DNA of 14,312 bases from JACDAN01 sp035707105 (GTDB taxonomy: Bacteria > Actinomycetota > Thermoleophilia > Gaiellales > Gaiellaceae): positions 1 through 14,312 of the forward strand of contig DASSUI010000001.1 of the NCBI GenBank assembly GCA_035707105.1, read 5' to 3'. The position numbers and the translations under genes are program-made. The first letter of the stretch is position 1. Each line of letters opens with the position of its first letter. The notes beneath the pieces were generated by a model, which worked only from the letters and a program-made list of their open reading frames with translations, searched no databases and was not told the DNA's origin. Positions 5,912-13,300 of this stretch are shown piece by piece.

Positions 5912-7474
5912 GTGACCCAGAGCCATGCCCCATCAACAGCGTTGCGGCCGCAGGCCGGCGCTCGCCGCTCGGGATGGACCGGCGGCCGCATCACGGCAAT
6001 CGTGATCGGAGCGCTGCTCGTCCTGCTCTCGCTGGCCCTACTGGGCGCTGGGGGAACAGCCCTCTGGGCTGACCGCACCCAGCGCGACGGGGGTTACGTG
6101 ACGACCGACGTCCACGAGTTCTCCACGTCCGGCTCGGCACTGGCGACAGTGTCGACCGAGCTGGGATCGGCGGGGATCGGCTGGCTGTACGCCCCGGGAC
6201 TGCTCGGCACAGTTCGGATACGAGTCACGCCAACTAGCGCCGGCCCACCGCTGTTCGTCGGGATCGGCCGCTCCACGGACGTCGATCGCTACCTCGCGGG
6301 CGTGAACCACACCGTCATCACCGAGTTCTGGGAGGAGAAGACGGAGGCGGTCGCTGGCAGCCCGCCCGCATCTGCGCCCGGAACGCAGGACTTCTGGGTC
6401 GTGTCCTCCACCGGCTCCGGGCCCCGGACCGTGGAGTGGGATCCGACCGACGGATCGTGGACCGTCGTCGTGATGAATGCCGACGGGCGACCGGGGATCG
6501 CCGTGGGAGCGGATCTGGGGGCCAAAGTCCCGGCACTGCTGTGGATCGCCGGCGTGCTCGCTGCCGGCGCGCTCTTCCTGGCCGGCGGCGCCCTCCTGAT
6601 CGCGGGTGCGTTCCGCCGCAACCGCACGCTTACGACCGAATGGGAAGGAGGAGTCATGTCTACGCCCGCCATCACCGTCCCCGTCCCACGTGCATTCGCG
6701 GGCCCGAAAGAAGTGGTTGACAGGTACGAAGGAATAGAGCAGTACTCCCTCGGCAAGATCGTCGCCGTTTGGGCGGCAGCAGCCCTGCCGATGGGCATCC
6801 TCGTCTGGGTCGTCGCGCCGGCGATCAAGGACGGCTTCAGCGGCGACGGGAACGTGCCCCTGTTCAAGGCGCTGCTCCTGCTCCTGACGATCGGCCTGAT
6901 CTGGCAGTTCGTGCTCGTGGCCGGCCTCGTTTGGCGCGAGGAGCGTACGCTCCGCTGGACGGTGGTTCGCGACGTGCTCTGGCTCCGTTCACCGCGCAGC
7001 CCCCGTACTGGCCGCGTCGGCGGTCGCCTGTGGCTGATCGTAATCCCGTTGAGCTTGCTGTTCGCGGTGGGCGGATTCGTCCCGACGTTCTCCATCCCGG
7101 AGAACCGCGACTTCGCAACCTGGATCGGCTCGGACGCAGGCCAGACCTTCATGCACGGGAACTGGGCCTGGCTCGGCGTCATCCTCACGCTGTTTCTCTT
7201 TAACACAGTGCTGGGCGAGGAGCTTCTCTTCCGCGGCCTGCTCCTGCCGCGGATGAAGGGCGCCTTCGGCCGCGGCGACTGGGTCGCCAACGCCGCGCTG
7301 TTCGGCCTGTACCACGTGCACGAGCCCTGGCTGATGCCGGGGACGCTGCTCGTGGACACGCTCGCGTACGTCTACCCGTCGAGGCGCTACCAGAGTGCGT
7401 GGATCGGAATCGCAGTGCACAGCTCCCAGACACTGTTCTTCGGAGCGCTCGTCTTCGCACTCGTCCTCCGCTGA
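5912..7474 (+). CDS. Membrane protein running in frame into a CPBP-type membrane protease (fused ORF)
   Basis: An uninterrupted 520-codon frame that reads like two genes. Residues 1-248 form a membrane protein with one helix at about 27-52, an extracytoplasmic domain (from about DRTQRDGGYVTTDVHEF to VEWDPTDGSWTVVVMNADG) and a second helix at about 206-234. Residues 249-520 are a CPBP-family intramembrane protease, listed separately. The linker NRTLTTEWEGGV is the translation of a Shine-Dalgarno region (AAGGAGGAG at 6645-6653), so a stop codon that would normally end the first gene seems to be missing. The start is GTG at 5912, with AAAGGGG about 8 bases upstream. A frame-preserving mutation, or a sequencing error, could explain the join. 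Alternatively the cell makes both a fusion and a separate protease. Confidence 0.8.
   Translation: MTQSHAPSTALRPQAGARRSGWTGGRITAIVIGALLVLLSLALLGAGGTALWADRTQRDGGYVTTDVHEFSTSGSALATVSTELGSAGIGWLYAPGLLGTVRIRVTPTSAGPPLFVGIGRSTDVDRYLAGVNHTVITEFWEEKTEAVAGSPPASAPGTQDFWVVSSTGSGPRTVEWDPTDGSWTVVVMNADGRPGIAVGADLGAKVPALLWIAGVLAAGALFLAGGALLIAGAFRRNRTLTTEWEGGVMSTPAITVPVPRAFAGPKEVVDRYEGIEQYSLGKIVAVWAAAALPMGILVWVVAPAIKDGFSGDGNVPLFKALLLLLTIGLIWQFVLVAGLVWREERTLRWTVVRDVLWLRSPRSPRTGRVGGRLWLIVIPLSLLFAVGGFVPTFSIPENRDFATWIGSDAGQTFMHGNWAWLGVILTLFLFNTVLGEELLFRGLLLPRMKGAFGRGDWVANAALFGLYHVHEPWLMPGTLLVDTLAYVYPSRRYQSAWIGIAVHSSQTLFFGALVFALVLR
6656..7474 (+). CDS. CPBP family intramembrane metalloprotease (internal start)
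   Basis: Starting at the internal ATG preceded by AAGGAG 5 bases upstream, this gives a 272-residue multi-helix membrane protein. It carries the family's glutamate motif EELLFR (Glu188, Glu189, Arg193) and the second motif FGLYH (Phe216 to His220), with HSSQTL near the C-terminus as the likely third motif. CPBP (Abi/Rce1-like) proteins are membrane-embedded metal-dependent proteases or protein-processing factors. The strong ribosome site and the natural-looking MSTPAITVPVPRAF start indicate independent translation even though the upstream frame is open. Before the motifs there are several helices, for example near LGKIVAVWAAAALPMGILVW and LLLLLTIGLIWQFVLVAGLVW. Confidence 0.85.
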   Translation: MSTPAITVPVPRAFAGPKEVVDRYEGIEQYSLGKIVAVWAAAALPMGILVWVVAPAIKDGFSGDGNVPLFKALLLLLTIGLIWQFVLVAGLVWREERTLRWTVVRDVLWLRSPRSPRTGRVGGRLWLIVIPLSLLFAVGGFVPTFSIPENRDFATWIGSDAGQTFMHGNWAWLGVILTLFLFNTVLGEELLFRGLLLPRMKGAFGRGDWVANAALFGLYHVHEPWLMPGTLLVDTLAYVYPSRRYQSAWIGIAVHSSQTLFFGALVFALVLR

Positions 7475-7523
7475 GGCCATGTCCCGCTCGCTCGCACCCC
7501 AGCGTCGCGCCCGCCGGAGTGCT

Positions 7524-7581
7524 GCCGCGGCGGTGCCGCGGCCGGCCCTTGCTGGGGCTCGCGGCGCCCGCCGCGTGAGCC
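7524..7581 (+). terminator. Two GC-rich hairpins between the CPBP gene and the CoA-binding gene
   Basis: GCCGCGGC (7524-7531) is repeated at 7535-7542 and, being self-complementary, forms an 8-bp stem with a GGT loop. A second stem pairs GGCTCGCGGC (7556-7565) with GCCGCG...AGCC (7570-7581), with a 2-base bulge. No T-run follows. They occupy the longest gap (145 bases) inside the operon. They may attenuate transcription or protect mRNA ends rather than stop transcription fully. Confidence 0.35.
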
Positions 7582-7619
7582 GGGGCGCGACGACGTGAGG
7601 CAGAAAGGAGGGAGAAGTC

Positions 7620-8090
7620 ATGCAGCCCATTAAGGAAGCGGCAGCCGAGTTCTTGACCAAGAAGCGGGTGGCGGTCACAGGGGTGTCCCGAACGCCCAAG
7701 ACGCACGGGAGCAACAACGTGTACCGGCGGCTTCGCGAGCGTGGCTATGACGTCTTCGCGGTCAATCCGAACGCCCAGGAGGTCGAAGGGGATCAGTCCT
7801 ACCCCGATCTGAGATCGATCCCCGGCGGGGTTGAGGCGGTGGTGATCGGAACGCGGCCCGAGATCGCCGAGGACACGATGCACGAATGCGCCGAGCTCGG
7901 CATCAAGCACGTCTGGATGCATCGCGGCCCCGGCGCAGGCAGCGTCTCCCCGGCCGCCGCCGATTACGGCCGCGAGCACGGCATCACCGTCATCGACGGA
8001 GGCTGCCCGCTCATGTTCGAGCCCACCGCCGATTTCGGCCACAAAATCATGCGCTTCGTGTACGCCGGAAAGGTGCCCAAGCAGGTCTGA
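7620..8090 (+). CDS. CoA-binding protein, YccU family
   Basis: A 156-residue single-domain Rossmann protein matching the CoA_binding_2 (YccU-like) pattern. The nucleotide loop is VAVTGVSRTPKTHGSNNVYRRL at about 17-38, followed by YDVFAVNPNAQEVEG (43-57), the conserved segment VEAVVIGTRP (71-80), HVWMHRGPGAGSVS (97-110) and the finish GITVIDGGCPLMFEP (121-135). The family binds CoA or acyl-CoA; no enzymatic function is established. The start is ATG at 7620, with AAAGGAGG 8 bases upstream. The next gene follows 17 bases after its stop. It sits inside the operon controlled by the TCAGGGT array, unless the hairpins before it separate it. Confidence 0.92.
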   Translation: MQPIKEAAAEFLTKKRVAVTGVSRTPKTHGSNNVYRRLRERGYDVFAVNPNAQEVEGDQSYPDLRSIPGGVEAVVIGTRPEIAEDTMHECAELGIKHVWMHRGPGAGSVSPAAADYGREHGITVIDGGCPLMFEPTADFGHKIMRFVYAGKVPKQV

Positions 8091-8107
8091 GTGAGAGAGG
8101 AGAAGAG

Positions 8108-8542
8108 ATGAGCGCCAACAGGAAACTCCTGGATCGTTACGTCGAGCGGTACAACGCCGGCGATCTCGACGCGGTCATGGACCTGTATGCCGAAGAAGCC
8201 GTGCAGAACATGCCGGACGGCACCTTCGTGGGCCGGGACGCGATCCGCGACCGCCTCGCCCAGGAGCTGATCGCGTTCCCGGACGTCAACCACGTGGTGC
8301 GCAGCTTCGTCGAGCAGGACGACGCGTTCTGCGACGAGTGGACCTTCGCCGGGACGCACACCGGTTCGCTGCTGCTGCCGGACGGCCGCGAACTCGCTCC
8401 CACCGGCAAGTGGATCGAGGTCAGGGGCATGGAGTACTGCCAGGTGAACGACGAGGGGAAGCTAATCGTCAACACCCTCTACTACGACAACCTCGCCGTC
8501 CTGGTGCAGCTCGGGCTCCTCGCGGAGGCCGTGCCCGCGTAG
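8108..8542 (+). CDS. SnoaL/NTF2-like protein (ester cyclase-type)
   Basis: A 144-residue protein of the NTF2-like superfamily. It starts with the typical helix LLDRYVERYNAGDLDAVMDLYAEEAVQNMPDG. It then has GRDAIRDRLAQELIAFPDVNHVVRSFVEQDDAFCDEWTFAGTHTG and a strand pair WIEVRGMEYCQVNDEGKL. This order matches SnoaL-like/polyketide-cyclase-related proteins that bind small hydrophobic ligands in a cone-shaped pocket. A catalytic role cannot be assigned from sequence alone. The start is ATG at 8108, with AGGAG 5 bases upstream. It belongs to the plus-strand operon, 17 bases after the CoA-binding gene and 37 bases before the next. Confidence 0.88.
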   Translation: MSANRKLLDRYVERYNAGDLDAVMDLYAEEAVQNMPDGTFVGRDAIRDRLAQELIAFPDVNHVVRSFVEQDDAFCDEWTFAGTHTGSLLLPDGRELAPTGKWIEVRGMEYCQVNDEGKLIVNTLYYDNLAVLVQLGLLAEAVPA

Positions 8543-8579
8543 GCGCCGGCGGTGAGCAGTGGAGCGGAAGGAGGACGCA

Positions 8580-9011
8580 ATGTCGATCGAGATGATTTGG
8601 ATGTCGAAGAAGAACGTCACGCGGCTGTTCGTCGGTGCGCTCGTCGCAGTCGGCGCGGGGCTCGTCCTCGGCGTCGCTGCGCTGTGGGCGGCCTTGGCGA
8701 GCGATGCGATCGACCTCGGCGGCAGCGATTACATCGACGTGAACGGTGGGTCCGGCGCGTGGACCGCGCTCGGGCTCGTCATCGCCGGATCGCTGGCGAT
8801 CCTGGTCGGCACCGTCGCAGCTGTGGTGTCCTGGATCGGCGCCCTTCTCAACACGTGGCAGCTCGAAGACAAGATGTGGTTCGCGTCGCTGCTTGCCCTC
8901 GGGCTGCTCGGCTTCGGCGTCGTCGCGATGATCGCCTACGTCGTCGCCGGCCCCGACGGCACGAAACAGAGCCTGGCACCTCCAGGCATCCCGGAAGCTG
9001 CTCGCACCTGA
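8580..9011 (+). CDS. Three-helix membrane protein of unknown function
   Basis: A 143-residue protein with three predicted membrane helices: about 16-40 (LFVGALVAVGAGLVLGVAAL), 60-90 (WTALGLVIAGSLAILVGTVA onward) and 99-124 (WFASLLALGLLGFGVVAMIA onward). A hydrophilic loop, DAIDLGGSDYIDVNGGSG, lies between the first two. I do not recognise a named family. The start is ATG at 8580, with AAGGAGG 5 bases upstream; an in-frame ATG at 8559 lacks such a site. It is the last gene of the plus-strand operon, and the strong hairpin at 9043 follows. Together with the two-helix protein and CPBP protease upstream, it suggests the operon has a membrane-related job. Confidence 0.8.
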   Translation: MSIEMIWMSKKNVTRLFVGALVAVGAGLVLGVAALWAALASDAIDLGGSDYIDVNGGSGAWTALGLVIAGSLAILVGTVAAVVSWIGALLNTWQLEDKMWFASLLALGLLGFGVVAMIAYVVAGPDGTKQSLAPPGIPEAART

Positions 9012-9042
9012 AGACCGCGGGCAGGAAGCAGCAGTCTTACCG

Positions 9043-9066
9043 GGCCCGGGGGCCCTCCCCCGGGCC
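9043..9066. terminator. Strong GC hairpin between convergent genes
   Basis: GGCCCGGGGG (9043-9052) pairs perfectly over 10 bp with CCCCCGGGCC (9057-9066) around the loop CCCT. It starts 31 bases after the last stop of the plus-strand operon and lies 38 bases beyond the end of the minus-strand pseudogene. Because it is symmetric it would work in both directions. There is no T-run, which is common for actinobacterial hairpin terminators. Confidence 0.65.
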
Positions 9067-9104
9067 TGCGGCGCCGGTCCGCGCGAACTCGGACTCCGAA
9101 GAGA

Positions 9105-9905
9105 TCACGCAGCCGGCTCGTTCGGGCAGCTCGATGCTCGGGCTGGGTCCGGCCGGTGCGCGGGCATTACCACCGCCTGGCCACTCTCCGCGAGAGGTCC
9201 CAGCCCCGGTCGCTCCAGGGCGAGATGCCCCACGACCTCTCCTTCCTCGTCGACCGCGACAGCGGAGACGAGCTCGCCCGTCCGATTGAGCTGCGCGATT
9301 CGCTCGGGGCAATAGAGGTCACCGTTGGGATAGCTGTATCCATACGCGCGGTACACGCACTGCGCGACGTAGATGGCCTCGTCCGGTCGCATGCGGCGGA
9401 TGCTGTACTCCTGCTCCGGAGCCCGTGGCCCGTCGGTCTTCTCCCGAGAGAGGTCGGACTCGGGCAAGTGGTCCGTCACGTCGGGTTGCGGCCGCTCCAC
9501 GGCGAGCACCAGCTCGGTCCCGTCCTTCCCGAGGCTCTTCCAATGAACTTCGTCCACGAGCTCGTGGATGTCGCGCCAGGCGCGACTCGACACCTCCGGC
9601 TCCGTCGGCCCGGTCTCCTACTGACGCGTCGAGCGGCAGTCCGTGCTCTCTGATGGCCAACACCCACTTGGCGGGAGTGACCTCGGTGCGAAGCGTGATG
9701 CTGCCGAGCTCGTCGGGTTCGTAGGCGCGCTCGACCACGGCTGCGCACACCCTCTCGACCACACGATGGCCTCGATCCGCTCTGGAGACACTCCGGCGGT
9801 CTCCGCCGCCTGCCGCACGAAGGGACCCGCTCGAGAGATCGCCTTCGCCGTGCCGGGGATGGTCAGCTCTGCGCCCGGGTTCGGCCTGGGCGGGTCACCC
9901 TCCAT
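9105..9905 (-). pseudogene. Decayed HATPase-like/GNAT acetyltransferase fusion gene
   Basis: Three minus-strand segments in two frames read as one protein. From ATG 9905, ELTIPGTAKAISRAGPFVRQ to SPERIEAIV belongs to an anti-sigma-type HATPase region. The reading then shifts frame near 9765 to VERVCAAVVERAYEPDELG and ITLRTEVTPAKWVLAIREHG. It returns to the first frame near 9595 for WRDIHELVDEVHWKSLGKDG, then a GNAT domain (YSIRRMRPDEAIYVAQCVYR, GELVSAVAVDEEGEVVGHL). The product stops soon after ESGQAVVMPAHR, where the acetyl-CoA-binding loop and the rest of the GNAT fold should follow. Two compensating frameshifts plus loss of the C-terminus indicate a pseudogene. Sequencing errors could explain the shifts but not the missing end. 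The 70-residue gene lies 36 bases upstream on the same strand. Confidence 0.7.
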
Positions 9906-9941
9906 GTGAGGATTCTGCTCGCTTCGCGGCCGCGCAGGGGG

Positions 9942-10154
9942 TCAGTGGTGGGTGACGGGAGTCCTCGGCGGACGCGACGATGCGTGCATTGCGGCGGCGA
10001 CGGCGTCGCGGACGCGGCGCAACGTGGCTCCAGCATGCCGCTGTCTGACCGGGGCAGCTGACCCGGCAACGAGCAGCTCGTGGGCCTCGTCGAGGCGATC
10101 TGCGTGGCGCAGCCTTCCGAGCTCTTCGTGAATCGTGGGCGAACTCTCGAGCAC
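9942..10154 (-). CDS. Small hypothetical protein (70 aa)
   Basis: A short gene with a GTG start at 10154. The start is supported by an excellent Shine-Dalgarno site, AAGGAGG, 4 bases upstream. The product begins MLESSPTIHEELGRLRHADRL and continues DEAHELLVAG, probably an amphipathic helix pair, then an Arg/Ala-rich part and the tail RPPRTPVTHH. I do not recognise the family. It is divergent from the SARP-type regulator and shares with it the 209-base intergenic region with the tandem repeat and palindromes. Downstream on the same strand is the decayed HATPase/GNAT gene, so the two may once have formed an operon. Confidence 0.6.
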   Translation of the reverse strand: MLESSPTIHEELGRLRHADRLDEAHELLVAGSAAPVRQRHAGATLRRVRDAVAAAMHASSRPPRTPVTHH

Positions 10155-10201
10155 GGCTCCTCCTTCCCTCGAGTAGCTCCCCCATAGAGTCGCAGGAGCG
10201 A

Positions 10202-10223
10202 CTAACGGCGCCCTAACGGCGCC
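10202..10223 (+). promoter_or_regulatory. Perfect 11-bp tandem repeat, candidate SARP operator
   Basis: CTAACGGCGCC occurs twice in tandem (10202-10212 and 10213-10223), giving heptamers TAACGGC exactly 11 bases apart. SARP-type regulators are known to bind direct heptamer repeats spaced one helical turn apart. The gene starting at 10364 encodes a regulator with this kind of DNA-binding domain. The repeat lies between that gene and the divergent 70-residue gene and could serve either. Autoregulation is an inference. Confidence 0.55.
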
Positions 10224-10257
10224 CGGCTGCTCGCTATCGACCGTGCCGCTTCGGGCC

Positions 10258-10293
10258 GTAGTCGCCGACTACTGGTGATCCGGGGATTCCCCG
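10258..10293. promoter_or_regulatory. Two palindromes centred 22 bp apart upstream of the SARP-type regulator
   Basis: GTAGTCGCCGACTAC (10258-10272) is a perfect palindrome with 7-bp arms around one base. CGGGGATTCCCCG (10281-10293) has 6-bp arms around one base. Their centres, 10265 and 10287, are 22 bases apart, two helical turns. They could be dimer-binding operators or hairpins in a leader RNA. No specific protein can be named. Confidence 0.4.
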
Positions 10294-10363
10294 ATGGCAG
10301 CCGCGATTCGGCGTCCTACCGTCGAATGTGTTCTTGAGCACTTAGCCCGAGCGAAGGGGGTCT

Positions 10364-13300
10364 ATGGACTTCCACATTCTCGGTCGGCTTGAGGTCTACG
10401 ACGAGGAAGGCCCGGTTCGACTCCACGGGCGCAAGCAGCGCGCGCTTCTCGCATTCCTGCTTCTCCATCGAGGCGAATGGATTTCGAGCGACGTGCTGGT
10501 GGATGCGCTCTGGGGCGCCGACGTGCCCAAGACCGCACGGGCCGCGCTCCAGAACTACGTCGCCCAGCTCCGGCGCGTGCTCGGCCCGGAGATCCTCGCC
10601 TCGCGGGACGGCGGCTACGAGCTCGCCGTCGCCGACGAGCAGATCGACGTGGCCCGCTTCGAGCGCCTCGCGGGCGAGGCTCGGCGAACGGATGGGTCGA
10701 AGCGGGTCGAGAGGCTGCGCGAGGCGCTCGCGCTCTGGCGAGGACCCCCGCTGGCCGATCTTGCCTATGAGCCGTTCGCCTCGCACGAGGCAGTTCGGCT
10801 GGAAGAACTGCGCTTAACGGCGCTCGAAGACCTCGCCGCCGCCGAGCTGGCGCTCGGCGGCGGCCCCGAGCTGATCGAGCGGCTGGAGACGCTGGTCGCC
10901 GAAGAGCCGTTTCGCGAGCGATTTCGGGCACAGCTGATGCTGGCGCTCTATCGGGGCGGCCGTCAGGTCGAGGCGCTCGAGGTCTACCAGCGGACGCGGC
11001 GCACCCTTCTCGACGAGCTGGGGATCGAGCCGGGGTCGATGCTTCGTGACCTCGAGCAGGCGATCCTTCGCCAGGACGAGTCGCTCCAACCACCCGCGGT
11101 GCCGGCGCGCGAGGAGCCTGGGCCGCTCGAGGAGCGGCGGAAGCTCGTGACTGTCCTGTTCGCAGACATGAGCTACCCCGAAACGCTCGACCCCGAGCTC
11201 CTGCGGGAGACGAGCGTGCGGGCGCTGAAGGCGATACGCGCCGCCCTGGATCGTCACGGGGCGACGGTCGAGCAGCGCGCGAGCGACGAGGTGATGGCCG
11301 TCTTCGGAATCCCGCTGGCGCACGAAGACGACGCATTGCGCGCTGCCCGCGCGGCACTCGAGATCCAGGCGGCGGAAATCGGCAGGGTCGACGCTGCGGG
11401 GCAGCGCATGAACCTGCGCGTCGCGATCGAGAGCGGCGAGGTTCTGGCCGGGGTCGACGAGACGGGGCACGGGTTCGTCTCCGGCGCCGTGGTCACCGTC
11501 GCGAAGCGCCTCCTCGACGGCGCGGAGTCGGGCGAGGTGCTGGTCGGGTCGGCGACGCTCGCTCTCCTCGGTCACCGGGTGATCGCCGAGCCCAAGCCGG
11601 ACACCCCCGCGTCCGTGATAGTCGCGCTCGCGGATGGCGGGCAGGCGCCCCTGCTGCCCCGCGAGGAGCCGCCGTTCGCCGGTCGGACCACCGAACTCCG
11701 GACGCTCCACGCGGCGTTCGACGACGTGGTCGAGACGCGCGCCGCGCGGCTCTTCTTGCTGTTGGGCGAGGCGGGCATCGGCAAGACCCGCTTGGCGCGC
11801 GAACTGACGACACAGCTGGCGGAGCGCGCGACGATCACGCGGGGACGCTGCCTTTCCTACGGGCAGGCGCTCACCTACTGGCCCTTGATCGAGGCGCTGC
11901 GACCGCTTGGCAAGCCGGCGGCGCCCGCGCTCGAGCAGCTGGTCGCGGGCGGTGCGAGCTCGCCGCAGCAGCTCGCGTGGCATGTCCAGCAGGCGCTCGA
12001 ACGCGCGGCGCAGGAACGGCCGCTGCTGGTTGTGGTCGAAGATCTGCACTGGGCCGAGCGGGCCCTGCTCGACCTGCTCGAATTGGTCGGCGATCTCTCC
12101 CGAAACGCGTCGATCCTGCTGCTCGTCCTTGCCCGCCCGGAGTTGCTCGAACAGCACCCGGACTGGTCTCGGCCGGAGAGCAGCCTGCTGCTCGAGCCGC
12201 TGACGCACGGCGATTCCCTTTCACTGGTCAGCCACTTGGAGCCCGCGATCGAACCGGCCGCGCGAGAGCGGGTACTCGAGCGGGCGGCCGGAAACCCGCT
12301 CTTCCTCGAGGAGCTGAGCGCCTTCGTCGCCGAGAGAGGCGTCGACGGAGACCTGCCTCCCCGGATCCACGCACTGCTGCAGGCGCGGCTCGATCTGCTC
12401 CCCGAGCCGGAGCGTGTGCTGCTCGCCCGCGCGTCGCTCGCCGGCACCGAGTTTCACAGCAGAGCGCTGGAGGCGCTCTCACCAGACGAGCTGCGCGCCG
12501 AGCTCCCTGCCCGGCTCGAACGCCTCACCCGCAAGCTTCTCATCCGCCCGACAGGGGTCGAGGAGGTGTTCCGCTTCCGCCATCAGCTCATCCGCGACAC
12601 CGCCTACGGCACGCTCCCGAAGAGCGATCGGGCGAGCCTGCACGAACGGTTTGCGGGCTGGCTCGAGCAGAGCATCGCGGAGCGCCCCGAGCTCGACGAG
12701 ATCCGCGCCTACCACCTCGAACAGGCCACGCTCGCCAAGGGCGAGCTCGGCGTGTCCGACCCTGCGCTCCAAGAACGGGCTGCCGTGGCGCTCGTCGACG
12801 CCGGCGAACGCGCGCGCGCACGGACGGACCTGCGCGCCGCCGCCGACCTGTGGCGCCGCGCGTTGCCGCTCCTGGACGAGCACGACACGCGCGTGCCCGA
12901 GCTGAAGCTCCGACTCGTTCTCGTGCTCGCGCCGCTCGGTGACCTCGCGGGCGCACAGCGGCTGCTCGGGGAGGCTGCGCGCGACGCGACCGACCCCGTC
13001 TTGGCTGCCGCAATCCGCCTCGCGGTTCTGCACGCGCAACTGCAGTTCGAGCCCGAAGGAATTCCTCCGGCGGTCCGCCGGGAAACGGCTACGGCGATCC
13101 CGCTCTTCGAGCAGCGGGAAGAGTCTCGCTACCTCGCCCTCGCCTGGGCGACTCTCGGCGAGGCGGAGTGGATCGAGCTCAGGCTGAACGCCGCGACGGA
13201 GGCGTGGGAGCGGGCGGCCGAGCATGCCGAGCGCGTCGGCGACGCTGCGTCCGCGGCCTACGTCCTCAGCGCTCGGTTGCTCATGCTCCCGTTCCGCCTT

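Noticed and set aside
7479..7598. Short Arg/Ala-rich open frame after the CPBP gene
   Set aside because: No ribosome site, and the composition follows from GC-rich hairpin DNA.
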